Below are positions 22,701 to 33,606 of a DNA stretch of 64,000 nucleotides, piece by piece. The stretch is from Pyrus communis. Lineage: Eukaryota > Streptophyta > Magnoliopsida > Rosales > Rosaceae. Position 1 is the first letter of the stretch; each line of letters begins with the position of its first letter. The notes under the pieces were generated by a model. The model worked only from the letters and a program-made list of their open reading frames with translations, was not told the origin of the DNA and searched no databases. The translations under genes were made by a program, and so were the position numbers. The stretch lies in assembly GCF_963583255.1 (NCBI RefSeq), contig NC_084813.1:10464001-10528000 (forward strand). The letters run 5' to 3'.

Positions 22701-25159
22701 ATTATGGTTCCTAGACCCTCAGGTTCCAAGTGCTAAAAAGAGAAAAAGAAGAAAAGAATCCTGATTCTTTAATGCCTAGTCGCTTCATAGAAATAATTTA
22801 AAATGGAAGAAAACTGCATAGCACATATAAAATATAAAACTGCACAGCACTCAAATCTTTAATTTAAAAAGAAAATATAGAGATGAAAAAAAAAATGCTT
22901 ATACTTTAATATTTTTTTTAAATAAATATATAAGTGAAAAACCTTACTTATATAAAACATCCATTTGCTCCTCCTTTGACAAGGCACTCAAATCTTTCTT
23001 CACCTCCTCATAAGCTGTACCCGTGCTATCTGCAACATCAATTTCCACTGGAAACCTTTTTGTACTGTTTCCCTTCATTGAAACTTCCTGTATAAATAAA
23101 GAAAATTGATGGGCATTTAAAAGAATATTTCATCATAATCCCTCTTTTGAAGTTTGGTACAGACTATATTTAACTTATTAATTTCATCCATTTCTCCCAA
23201 TCCAAAGAAAAGATTCAAAAGAAACCCTGGTCTTCAAACCTCACCTCAAAAGTTAATTCCTTATTATTCTCATTTTCGCAAATATCGTCAAGCCCATAGT
23301 CATCCAGTGTTGAAAATTTTGCCCTTTCTTTCTGCAGCCTCACCACTTCTGCTTCTTCCTCTTCAGCAGATTCATCGTCACTTGATTTTTGCTACATCAA
23401 TAACAAAATAACTAATTTAAAAAATCAACACAAAAGAATATTAATGTGTACACAGGACTCCTGTGACTCACATTGTGATTGAATTTGAAAGGGGGAAGAA
23501 AAAGCTTAACAGAAAAATTGTCACATTACGTGCTATAATATATATATATATATACACACACATATATTATAGCACTTAATGTACATGCCCTCACCTCAAA
23601 ATCGCCATTATCAACACCATAATAGTTTTGCCTCTTTCCACCCCATACAGGCTTTTCTTCTTCCTCGTTTTCTTCATCATCATGCAAATCATCCTCAGCA
23701 CCAAACTTCTCCCTTAAGAACTTCTGCTGCCTAACAACTGTAATCATACATAACTATGAGCAATTATGTAACTTCAAATAGGGTGAGGTCCTAAACCTAG
23801 AAACTTGTAATAGCCACGAGAATGTTAAGAACGATACTTTTCATGAGTAATTACATAAATATAATGATTTTTCAACCCAAAAGGAACAAAAAGTTTCAAG
23901 ATAGAATACTGGAGTTTGAAACAAAGTAGTTTGTTCACCTGATGAGGATAGAACCATTCATACAATGAATACAAAGTGACCTATACATATCATGTATATT
24001 TCATTATACACCCTGTCAATACGTGGCATAGCAAAGTTCATAAAATTTCAAAAGATGATTACTTTCTTCATCTAATGCAGACCTATTCACATATACTTCA
24101 TTAAACATTTATTCTTGACAAAACTCAATTTTCCAAAGATTTAAACTGAGAACTATGAAATCAAGCATAATAGGAAAGTTTCTGTAATCTGAAAACCAAA
24201 AAATCTTAAAACATCTTCTTACTTTTTGCAGAAAAGCCAGTATCCCGATCCTCATCAACGTCGTCGTCGTCATCATCATGAATATTCTGTTAAGAGTATT
24301 ACCAATACAAGATTAGAATCTGAAGATAAATATATCAATTATCACTTTTAAAGATTGGAGTAAAATGAAGTTCAGAAGTTCATATACAAATTTTTTTCAT
24401 AAAATTCATGGAAAACTGAAACTCTTTATAGAAACCATCAGAGAGTTATTTCAGTTACCAAGGAGTAAAAATGAACCCATAATTGTGAATGACACAGACC
24501 TAAGAATTTCATCAATAAAAAAACAAATGAAAAGCAAATTGCAGCAACTAAAAACTGATTCTGCATCACTCCAACTAAAGAAATTAAACTACTAAATAGT
24601 TGTAAAAGGTCCATAGCAATTTTAGAACTTAATGAAAGGGAATATAATGAATAGAAAACCTCCAAACCAAAGACGGGTTGCTCGTTGTCTTCATCGGAAT
24701 CTCCATCCTCTTCATTAACATCAAGAGGAATTACATCTCTTTGTTTGTGAACTGCAACCAAAGGATTCAGTATAACCCATCAGTTTCTTGTCCAAACATG
24801 AACTATGCACAACCATCGATTTCGAAATACAATAAAATGAAAGCAAAAAGAAGATTAAACGCCTATTAAACCAGTTATACCTTCCCAGTCCAAATTTCAT
24901 TCTCTTGTGATAGTGATCGTAACAAATGTTAAATATCCAAAATTAATTTATATAAACAATTTCAACAAGGTATTAAACAAGCAAACATCAACTCAATTAA
25001 CAAAAAAATAAAAAATGATTTTAGTTAAAGTAACATACAGGCATCAATTTCGTCGTCCATGTCGTCATCTTGAATGGGACTGTATTCATCCCGAAGCTTT
25101 CTCTTACTCTGAATTGGGTTTCCATCACCTTTCTTCAGACTCTTTCCCCTCTTGCCCAT
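16759..25159 (-). CDS. SAS10/UTP3 family ribosome-biogenesis protein
   Basis: Sixteen exons on the minus strand: 25159-25039, 24751-24660, 24286-24223, 23737-23595, 23391-23245, 23087-22948, 22355-22268, 21206-21027, 20150-19977, 19881-19804, 19673-19534, 19454-19331, 17697-17441, 17220-17154, 17049-16981, 16890-16759. Phases agree throughout, giving 2016 nt or 671 residues plus TAA. The N-terminus is basic ([11 protein letters not shown]) and then highly acidic ([18 protein letters not shown]). Residues about 236-325 form the Sas10/Utp3/C1D helical domain (ELVGLLSEL...[16 protein letters not shown]). The C-terminal Sas10 domain covers about 583-671 ([18 protein letters not shown]...GQVREVRKP...YGGEATGI). 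Family members belong to the small-subunit processome in the nucleolus; the Arabidopsis homologue is THALLO. The exon 13 acceptor (TTTGAG) is the least certain. Confidence 0.92.
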
Positions 25160-25174
25160 TTTTTCGCAACCTTC

Positions 25175-26880
25175 TTCAATAAGAATATACAAAATCAACT
25201 TTACCAAACAATGCAAATACCAACTTTACTATAATTATCAGGTTCAGAAGTAATACCATTAATTTTGTAAAAAAGAGAGAAAAAAGTAAAAGGAATAAAA
25301 AGAAGTTAAAAGTCTCTTTGACGAACATACATCAAGTTAAATACCCATTTATCAAGAACATTGACAGTCATATTTAAGGGTGGGTCAGTTCCATTCAATT
25401 CGGTTTTTTTATCGAAACCGAAAACCAAACTGAAGTCACTGTTCACAGAACACATTTAGGCTGTCTGCAATGACGGGTCAAAGAAAAATATCTCATACAA
25501 GCCATGGTAACACAACCTTGTCAGTTGTCACCTACCCCCGATTCAATTGCGTAGTTCCTTTTTTCTCTTATAGGGTCCTTGCCAAACTCAGTCATACAAG
25601 ATCTTGTCACTTTGAGCGGGTTCTTGCTATGTAGACCAAGCCTCTACACCTAGTCACTCACGGGATTCGGAAGGGGGGCAGCAAGTGTTTTCTGAAAAAA
25701 CTCGCTGTCCCACCACCCCCCCCCCCCCCCCCCCCCCCCCGCCCCACCCTCTCAATATATATGTGTTTTAGATGCTAACTCTTTGGTTGGACAGAGCAGG
25801 GATTCCTATAAAGATCTTTCCACTCATTCATCATAATCAAGCATGGAGGGCTCCGAAAAATGACAAGAATCGGTGTCGTGGTGGTGCTACGAGATGGCGA
25901 TTTATTGTACAGAAGAACAGATCTGCGAGCCTATTGATTTACCACAGACATTTTCTATGTATAAGAGTTAGAGAGTTAAGCGGAAATAAATATAAACAAA
26001 AGAGACCGTTTCCCCCCAAGAATGGTTGATTGGTCATCCTGACTTGAAGTGGGTTCAAAAGATCAACCGTATTGAGTTTTCACTATCATTTTTATGTATT
26101 AGCATAGCAGGGGATTGAGCAAAAACGAGTGGATGCCAACAAACTTAAATTCACCAGTTGAAGACGAACAGTTAATCCCAACTTTCAACCATGTGTAGAA
26201 TGCAGAAATAATAACTGCAGAATTATGGTTTTATGTTGGACCTCTCCTCGAAAGAAAAATGGTTAATATTCATTTGAGAGAAGATGATCAATAATCTTCT
26301 TCTTTTGTATTGATTCTTACAATATCATAACAATAAAAAATGCAAACTGATCGAAATTCAAATAGAACAATGGGGTCCCTCTCTGCTTATTTTCTATTAT
26401 ACTGCCTGATTATTCAAACAATTAACCATTTCTAATTTACTAATTGCTAAGATCTATCATCAGCAATTAACCATTATTCAACCAATTAACCACTTCAACT
26501 AGAACAATTGGGTCCTTCTCTGCCAATTATCAGCAAACAATTGAATTGAAGACAATATATATCCTGCAGTGGGAAAGGGGCTGCTCATGGCCGCAGATAA
26601 CTTACCTCCGCGAATCAAGGTGGCTTTGACAGCTGTCGACCGAGACGGCTTTAGGGTTGACGGCGAGGAAGGCGAGTGGTCGACGTCAAAATGGGTTGTC
26701 CAGATTCAAGATGGTGAAAGGGTTTAGGCGTGCTGCAGCCTGCTACGAGCCTGCGAGCCTGCGACCTGCCTGCAAGTCTCTGAAGTTCGAACGAAGAAAA
26801 TTATCAGAGTGGTGACTGACTGAGGAAGGCGCGGCGCGGCGAGACAGAAGAAAGTTATCAGACGGAACGAAGTAAGTTGA
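25175..26880 (-). other. SAS10 5'UTR exon and leader intron (inferred)
   Basis: On the minus strand a strong donor CGGAG|GTAAGT lies at 26606/26605 and possible acceptors (TTGAAG) sit near 25175, just before the ATG. This implies a 5'UTR exon of roughly 26606-26880 and an intron of about 1.4 kb. The intron contains a C run (about 25718-25740) and a block (about 25440-26200) unlike its AT-rich surroundings. Confidence 0.5.
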
Positions 26881-26930
26881 AACTTGAAAATCTGCTACTA
26901 CGGTTATACAAAACAAATGATCGTTTTCGC

Positions 26931-26959
26931 TAGGTTTAGGGTTTTAGGGTTTAGGGTTT
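26931..26959 (-). promoter_or_regulatory. Telo-box cluster upstream of SAS10
   Basis: Three overlapping TTTAGGG units on the plus strand read AAACCCTAA on the gene strand. Telo-boxes are known plant promoter elements of ribosomal-protein and ribosome-biogenesis genes, fitting the gene downstream. Position is about 50-75 bp upstream of the inferred leader exon. Confidence 0.6.
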
Positions 26960-27003
26960 GAAACTTTAGAGTCAGACTAGTAAATTAATTAAGTTTTAAT
27001 GTT

Positions 27004-27175
27004 TTATTTTTACGAAAACTAATGAAAATGATTTGAAAACTTTAAGTTTTAACGATAAGAACAAAATAAAGGGTAAAGTGAATAGTATCAGGATCGACTT
27101 TTTAGTGTAAAAATGTGGTTTTTCGTTAAAATGAACAGTACCGTGGGCTTTTCATTAAAACCCCTTTTATTTTTT
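27004..27175. repeat. Short interspersed repeat of Rosaceae type
   Basis: Contains GTGGGCTTTTCATTAAAACC and TTTTCGTTAAAATGAACAGT, strings I remember as a frequent dispersed repeat in apple/pear sequence. Ends and class cannot be fixed here. Confidence 0.35.
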
Positions 27176-27505
27176 TGTCGAAATATGTTTTAATGTTTGG
27201 TGGACTTCTTTCTTCGAGTTAACCAATTAAATTGCTAAGTGTAATAGAAGATTCAAAGTAATTACTTTGTTCATATTTCTTGCTAAAGTAGACAACATCT
27301 CATTTGTTTCTGAATAGCTTCTTTTTAAAAGGACTTTCGCTTCAGAGTTTTTAGCCTTGTAAAATGGTCCCTGCTGATTCACATAGCATTTCAAGTGTCC
27401 TATGCTATTCGGGGATAAAAAAGATGTCATATTTTATAACTTTGGCTTGGTTCGGTTCGGTTTCTGAATCATGAAAATTGAAATCTAATCAAGCCATTTT
27501 GGTAA

Positions 27506-28143
27506 TGTCACATCCCCGCCCGGGGCGAATCACTTCCCGGGCCCGCTCCACCACCATAGCACGATATTGTCCGCTTTGGGCTTACCATTTCCTCACGGTT
27601 TTGTTTTTGGGAACTCACGAGCAACTTCCCAGTTGGTCACCCATCATGGGATTGCTCTAGCCCCCTTCTCGCTTAACTTCGGAGTTCCTACGGAACCCGA
27701 AGCCAGTGAGCTCCCAAAAGGCCTCGTGCTAGGTAAGGATTGGAATATACATTTAAAGATCACTTCCCTCGGCGATGTGGGATGTCACAATCCACCCCCC
27801 TTAGGGGCCCGACGTCCTCGTCGGCACACCACTGTCAAGGTTAGGCTCTGATACCAAATTGTCACATCTCGCCCCGGGGCGGATCACTTCCCGGACCCGC
27901 TCCACCACCGTAGCACGATATTGTCCGATTTGGGCTTACCATGCCCTCACGGTTTTGTTTTTGGGAACTCACGAGCAACTTCCCAGTTGGTCACCCATCA
28001 TGGGATTGCTCTAGCCCCCTTCTCGCTTAACTTCGGAGTTCCTACGGAACCCGAAGCCAGTGAGCTCCCAAAAGGCCTCGTGTTAGGTAAGAATTGGAAT
28101 ATACATTTAAGGATCACTACCCTGGACGATGTGGGATGTCACA
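27506..28143 (-). mobile_element. Cassandra TRIM (complete, 5S-rRNA-derived LTRs)
   Basis: Two 284-bp LTRs (27506-27789 and 27860-28143), each TGTCACATC...TGTCACA, flank a 70-bp interior. The target duplication GGTAA is at 27501-27505 and 28144-28148. On the minus strand the interior begins with TGGTATCAGAGCCTAA, the initiator tRNA-Met primer site, and ends with the purine tract TAAGGGGGGTGGAT. Each LTR carries 5S rRNA-like sequence (27618-27690 in the left LTR), including GAACTCCGAAGTTAAGCG and GATGGGTGACC on the minus strand, the Cassandra hallmark. It is non-coding and depends on other elements for movement. It sits inside another GGTTCGGTTCGG-containing repeat. Confidence 0.93.
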
Positions 28144-28149
28144 GGTAAG

Positions 28150-28640
28150 GTTCGGTTTTGTAATTTCAGTTCGATTTTTTCTTCAATTCAATTTTTTATT
28201 TACGCTTCAGTTTTCGGTTTATTCAACCTACCCATAGTCATATTTTTTATTTTGCACCCTAAAGATTATTAGTTTATATAAAAGAGACGAACTAGCTCTT
28301 CAATTTTGATCTTGCAATGGTGGAACCAAAAATTTTTAAAGTAAGTTGGCTAATTAATTTTTATAAGGTGGCTCATTAAATGCTAACATGAATATCAACC
28401 GACAACAGTAAATAAAGAGAAATATAAATAATCGAGTGTAAAAATTAATACTTTGCGTGAGAAGTGCTTTACTGAGAGATTCTTTTCATTAGTTGAGTAA
28501 ACAAGTTTCTCTAAATGTCCAAATAACATACAAACTTGAGTTGATAATGAGTTATTAAGGTTTATTTGGGTTGAGTTGATAATGAGTTATTAAGGTTTAT
28601 TTGGGTGGGTTATTAGGCTTACTTAGATGAATTACCTTTT
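28150..28640. other. AT-rich spacer
   Basis: Right flank of the repeat split by Cassandra (GGTTCGG...CGGTTTATTC, to about 28230), then plain AT-rich sequence with a short duplicated GGTTTATTTGGGT motif near 28558-28606. Confidence 0.4.
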
Positions 28641-28644
28641 TTAA

Positions 28645-28859
28645 GAACAAGGATCCTCTCTGGATCCTCTTTGTGAGGATTCGGGAGATCATTCAATTTT
28701 GTTTGTTCATCGTAGATCGTACAGTTAGAAATCATTTTAAATTTAAAATTGAATATAAATAGTACGTAACGAAAACTAATCGTACTATATACGATGAACG
28801 GACAAGATTAATTGATCCCCCGAATCCCCACAAAGAGGATCCGGAGAGGATCCTTGTTC
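28645..28859. mobile_element. Short MITE with about 45-bp inverted repeats
   Basis: Begins GAACAAGGATCCTCTC and ends GAGAGGATCCTTGTTC. The inverted repeats extend through the GGATCCTCTTTGTG region. Flanks CTTTTTTAA and CTTTTTTTAA suggest a 9-10 bp target duplication (MULE-like), but they are low complexity. Confidence 0.75.
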
Positions 28860-28869
28860 CTTTTTTTAA

Positions 28870-29500
28870 ACAAACAATATTATTTACGCTAAAGGGGAAG
28901 GGGTGGGCTAAGTCTCACAATAGGCTAACTACTTAGACTAATTACCTTAAACTATATGAAAATACATGTGTTTTGTTTTTTGAACAAACAATATTATCTA
29001 CACTAAGGAGGTATGGAGTGGGCTAAGCCTCGCAATGGGCTAGCCCTAAGAATGTTGTTCAAATTCAGTTTTGGCAAAAATCAAACTTAAGACCTCTCAC
29101 TTACAACTGAAGAGGAATACTACTAAACCATAGTATTATGTGGATATATATATATATATATGTATTTTATTTAGTTTAAAAATAAAAAGATAAAAAAAAT
29201 ATTATTTACGTTAAAGGAAAGGAGGTGGGTTAAGTCTCACAATGGACTAGCTACTTAGACTAATTACCTTAAATTATATGAAAATATATGTGTTTTTGTT
29301 TTTTAAATGAACGATACTATCTACACTAAGGGGGTGAGGAGTGGGCTAAGCCTCACAATGGGCTAGCCCTAAGAATGTTGTTCAAATTTGATTTTGGCAA
29401 GAATCGAACTTAAAATCTTCCACTTACAATTGAAAAGAAATGTCATTAGACTATAGTATTATGTGAATATATATGTATTTTATTTAGTTTTAAAAAAAAA
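28870..29500 (-). repeat. Tandem pair of tRNA-derived SINE-like repeats
   Basis: Two roughly 310-bp units (about 28870-29175 and 29176-29500) share the GTGGGCTAAG...TGGGCTAGCCCTAAG block. On the minus strand each has a tRNA-like head: a degenerate A box near AGTCTAATGACA and a B-box-like AAGTTCGATTC (second unit). A TA microsatellite lies near 29144-29162. Tail structure is unclear. Confidence 0.5.
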
Positions 29501-30065
29501 AAAGGAGTCTACTTGGGCTATAGCAAATGGTAGTCATCATGTTGGCTTCAGTCCTTGTGACACCACACTGAAGGTACATGAGACCTAAGAAGATGGACAG
29601 AGAATAGTGATTTGGACAACCAGCACTGAAGATGCATGAGAGATCTAAGAAGATGGATGGAGAAGAGTGATATGATGTGACAAGGCAACTTCACATGACA
29701 ACCAAAGGGTGGAATCGATTAAATCGACTGAATCGACAGGGGAATCGATATAATATGGAACCAGCGGTGTATTTAACAATGAGATTTTTTTTTTTTAGGG
29801 CAAACAATAATTTTATTCATAAAATCCACGACAAACATAGACACACATGTGAACATAATTACGGCCTCTGAAAAGACCTTAACCGAGCAAAACCCAGCGG
29901 GAAAAAGCTCGATCGTCAGTTGATGACAAACCAGTTACAGACTCGGCATGAATATAATCCAGTAACATTTAGATATTTGAATTCATTAAATTAGAGAACA
30001 GTTATTGGCACTCTAAAATTTTCATTGTGCACTTTAAACTTTCTATATTTAGAAAGAAAAATATA
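29501..30065. other. Spacer with small direct repeat and a LINE-like tail
   Basis: A roughly 45-bp motif (CTGAAG..CATGAGA...AAGAAGATGGA) is repeated near 29569 and 29625. About 29789-29935 looks on the minus strand like the 3' end of a LINE, ending in an A run, but only weakly. Confidence 0.35.
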
Positions 30066-30073
30066 CTTGTAAT

Positions 30074-31029
30074 TAGACCTGGCATTTCAAACCCAACCCG
30101 TTAAAATGAGTATTCGGGTGAGTGTTTAACGGATCGGATGGTTAAAAGGTCAATCCGTTAAGCACCCTTTAAATAACGGGTCATTTTGGATGAACTCGCA
30201 AAACCTGTTAACACCCGTTATTGAGGACTTTTGTGTAATTTCAATAGTCAATAATGAAACCCTCACTCTGTCTCTGAGAAGTTTTTGGTGGGGGAAGGAG
30301 ATGAAATGCAGAATGTGCTCTCCAGGTGTTTGATGAAATGACCTTGTGAAGATGGAAGGTCATGTTGTTGACTTCGACGACAATGTCACTTGGTAATCCA
30401 GTGGTGCAGAACCTGCAAAGACGAGATTTTGAAGCAAGTTTTGGCGCATTGGTGCATTGTTTTCAAATGGGTCTCCAACAGAAATATCGAAAAAGTGAGG
30501 TTTTTAAATTGAATTTGACCATTGAACTCACCATGCTTGGCCTTTGGAGCTTGATTTCTCAGCTGCCGTCGTTGCCTCTGATGCTGCCATTTTCTCGGTA
30601 AGTCTCTGTGCATCTGCCTCTTGAGTGAAAGAAAACCCTTTTGAGTAGGGAATCAGAAACCCAGATCCATGAAAGAGACAAATGGGGAAAGGGATTGACT
30701 TCAGTTCACTGAAACAACTGAGAGACTGAAGGAATAAAAGGAAGGTTGATGGGAATGGAATAGTGGAAGAAATTGGGTGGTTGTGATATTCCATGATAAT
30801 CAATTTAGCATTTGGAGAGAGAGACAAGAGAAACAATGAAAGAAACAAAGAAAAAAAAAAAAAAGTTAACGGGTGAAAAGGGTGAAGCGGGTGATCTATC
30901 TATTAGCTTAATAGATTGGGTTCGGATGACCCGTTAACTTCACGGGTTGGGTTCAGGTGACCCGTTAAATAAACGGGTAGGGTTGAACCCGACCCAAAAC
31001 CCAATAAACCTGACCCGTTTACAGGTCTA
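30074..31029. mobile_element. hAT-type non-autonomous element carrying an NPH3 fragment
   Basis: Ends TAGACCTG and CAGGTCTA are inverted repeats with a perfect 8-bp target duplication CTTGTAAT (30066-30073 and 31030-31037). Subterminal regions are packed with GGGTT/AACCC and CCCGTTAA motifs. The interior contains two exons of an NPH3-family gene on the minus strand and no transposase. Confidence 0.85.
30345..30590 (-). pseudogene. Captured 5' fragment of an NPH3-family (BTB/POZ) gene
   Basis: Exon 1 (30590-30532) starts ATG and encodes MAASEATTAAEKSSSKGQA. It ends TG|GTGAGT. Exon 2 starts at 30412 after TTTGCAG, restores the Trp codon and continues FCTTGLPSDIVVEV...MTFHLHK. This matches the start of NPH3/RPT2-type proteins, substrate adaptors of CUL3 ubiquitin ligases in blue-light and auxin signalling. 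Most of the BTB domain and all of the NPH3 domain are missing. The preserved intron shows that the capture was of genomic DNA, not cDNA. Confidence 0.85.
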
Positions 31030-31037
31030 CTTGTAAT

Positions 31038-31589
31038 GAGTGCACAATAATATTTTTGAAGTGTCAACTACAGTCCCTATATAAAGAGATACTTGAAATA
31101 TTTGACAAAAGTTCAACGAGGAGAGTCAAACATGTGCAATCTCATGGGAGCTTGAATGACTTAACCGCTAAAGTAACTTCCGAGTTGTGATAGTATTGTG
31201 AAATAAATATATTTATAAACTTTCTACTAAATATAACTTCGGTTAATTTATGGACCATGATTGTTTGGGCCTATGACACGTGGCATTCAGGGCGGTTAAA
31301 ATGATCAGAAAGCCCTTACGGTGAGATCGGAGCTATATGAGTATTTTGGATTAGACTACCACATGCCAAGGTAGTCCAGCACGGTTCAATTAGCTTTAAT
31401 CGGAGTGCGACCTATGAGGTAGCCCCAGTTTGGCTTATCTTAACTTTTTCAAAAAGTAGGTATGAAAAAAGTTGGGACATTTTAGATGTTTGATAAACAC
31501 TTAAAACCAATTTTTTTTTTTTTATTGATGAAAAAAAGCTAAAGGCCCAAAGCTGGAAAAAGGCAGCTTAAAAAAATCAGCTTATTTCA
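31038..31589. other. Spacer
   Basis: No supported feature. Possible left part of the Helitron that ends at 32883. Confidence 0.35.
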
Positions 31590-32883
31590 ACAAAACACGG
31601 GTGAACAGTAACAAGTTAATGAACTTTTCAATTTTCCAATCCTACCCTCCCCTTTCTCACCCTGTCTTGCCCATTTTTCCGAGAACCCACGTTCGACTTC
31701 CTTTCGAGACTTCTCTTTCACTCTCACTTCCCTTCTCTGTTTCAGAAAAATCCTTCAGGTGTGAAGCCATCTCTTTAAAAATAAAAAAAAGAAAAAAGAA
31801 AAATCCTTTATATTTTAAGCAAGTCTTTCATTTTTCCTTGTTCATTTAATTGTTTTCTGCTATTATACAGATCCTAAAACTTGACGGAAAGATTGGAGCT
31901 TTCAGCTTGCTACACCATATGTAGTCACTTTTGGGTTTATTATGAATGCGAAATGAGGTATTTTGATTCAATTTTAATTGTAGTGGTTGACAAAGAGAAA
32001 CAAAAGAGCTCTCTATGAAGCTCTTGATAATATGGTATTAGGGCTCCTATCTTTGTTTCTTGTCCTACTGCATTTCAGATATATGTACTTCGAAGGCTGT
32101 TGAAGCAACTTGGGATGCATGCAACAATAAGAATGGTGCTTGAGATGACAACTCCGGCAGAAGGCTTCTCTCAGCCTTGGATTCCAGTGGGGGGTGGCCG
32201 ATATGAGCTGCTGGATATGAAAAATGTGCAACCTAGGTATGTCCAAATACATATACAATATTGTATATGTATAGTTTTCATAAATTTATTGAGCATTGTG
32301 AGTGCATTTTGTGTGTAGAGAGTGAAGAACGTACCGTTCACAAAGGCAAAACAGGGAACAACAACTACTTCATATGGGAAGAAGAGGTTAGTTTAATTGT
32401 AATTATTATTTTTATTTGGTTAAATTCAAAGTTGGTTGGCTTGCATCTAATTCGGTCATTTGCTTGCATAGGTTGACGTCATTGGTTTTCTTAATGCTGG
32501 TGATCGAAATCAATTCAAGTTAATGTGAAAACGATATCATTATTTTTGTTATGGTGAGAACTGATTTAAATTAAGAAATTGAATTACTTTTTTTATGTGA
32601 TTATTTATTGAGAATTTGTTAATTGTTTTAATATATATGAGATAGGATTTTTACGTTCATTTCTCATCTTTGGTGATTGTTGAATTTCTACATTCATTTC
32701 TCATCTTTAGAGATTGCTAGATTTCATATTGTCGAATAGTTTATGGATTTTCATATTAAGTGCGTCAATATGTTGTTGCAGTAATTCAATTAGACGTGAT
32801 ATAAGTTGATGTGTTTATACCTTTAAAGATAATTTTTCACACAATTTCTAATCCCGTAGCAATGCGCGGGCAAAACTTTCTAG
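31590..32883 (+). mobile_element. Helitron 3' end, with exon-like interior
   Basis: The plus strand ends with a hairpin CCCGTAGCAATGCGCGGG (32853-32870), a short spacer and CTAG (32880-32883) followed by T, the canonical plant Helitron 3' terminus. The 5' end was not found, so the start is nominal. Upstream, spliced-looking blocks occur at about 32077-32237 (donor AG|GTATGT), 32318-32388 and 32472-32528. The last two join in frame as ...NNNYFIWEEE|VDVIGFLNAG.... I do not recognise the source gene. Confidence 0.6.
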
Positions 32884-33606
32884 TGTTTACTGTACACATA
32901 TTCATGTTAGTGAGAACTCCATTGTTGCAAAATGGTAGCATTAATCCTTGGACTTAAGATATCTCGCATGTCTTGTGAATAGGTCTCGATCGTAAAATAT
33001 GTCAAATAAAACATGATATAGAGTAAAAGAGAAATAATGCCTTCAATATTTTAGTTTCTTTTTTCTTAAAAAAAAAAAAAAAAAAACTATTATTAACACT
33101 TTAAAATTTTTATTGTGCACTGTTTATAAAAGTATTTTTCTTTTTTTTTGTTAAAAAAAGTATTTTTATTTTAAATAGAACACACATTTGAATTTTTTTG
33201 GAATGAAAATAATAATTCTCCTTTATAATTTTATTCTTAATTTTGGTCCTTTATATGTAATTTTATAAAAGGGTAGTTTTGTTACTAAACTCTATAAATA
33301 CATGTTTAGTGAATTTCAAAATTCACACAAAAACATGTTCAGTGAATTTTTAATATTTTTCGAGTTAAAATGTTCACAAAAATAAATTATGATAATCTGC
33401 GTATATTTTATTTTGAAAAAAAAGTTAATTTAAATTCATTCTTTAATAATCTGAGGTTAAAATTTTAACCTAGTACTATTGAAGCAAAAAAACTATTTAT
33501 GAGTTAATAATTTTAAGTTTTGACTCAAGAGTTGGATGGTCTTAAAAGTTTTAGGTGGGTGGAAAATAATGTTGGTGATTGCCCATTACACTCTTTATAT
33601 GTTTTT
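32884..33606. other. AT-rich spacer
   Basis: A-runs and T-runs, no gene. Confidence 0.5.

Noticed and set aside
27618..27690. 5S rRNA-like sequence
   Set aside because: Not a genuine 5S gene: flanked by LTR sequence, diverged from 5S and repeated at the expected Cassandra positions.
27567..28148. Repeated proline-rich frames in the Cassandra LTRs
   Set aside because: They are reverse readings of 5S-derived, non-coding LTR sequence.
29144..29162. Repeated short units suggestive of an array
   Set aside because: Simple TA microsatellite; no CRISPR-like spacing, and the genome is a plant nuclear one.
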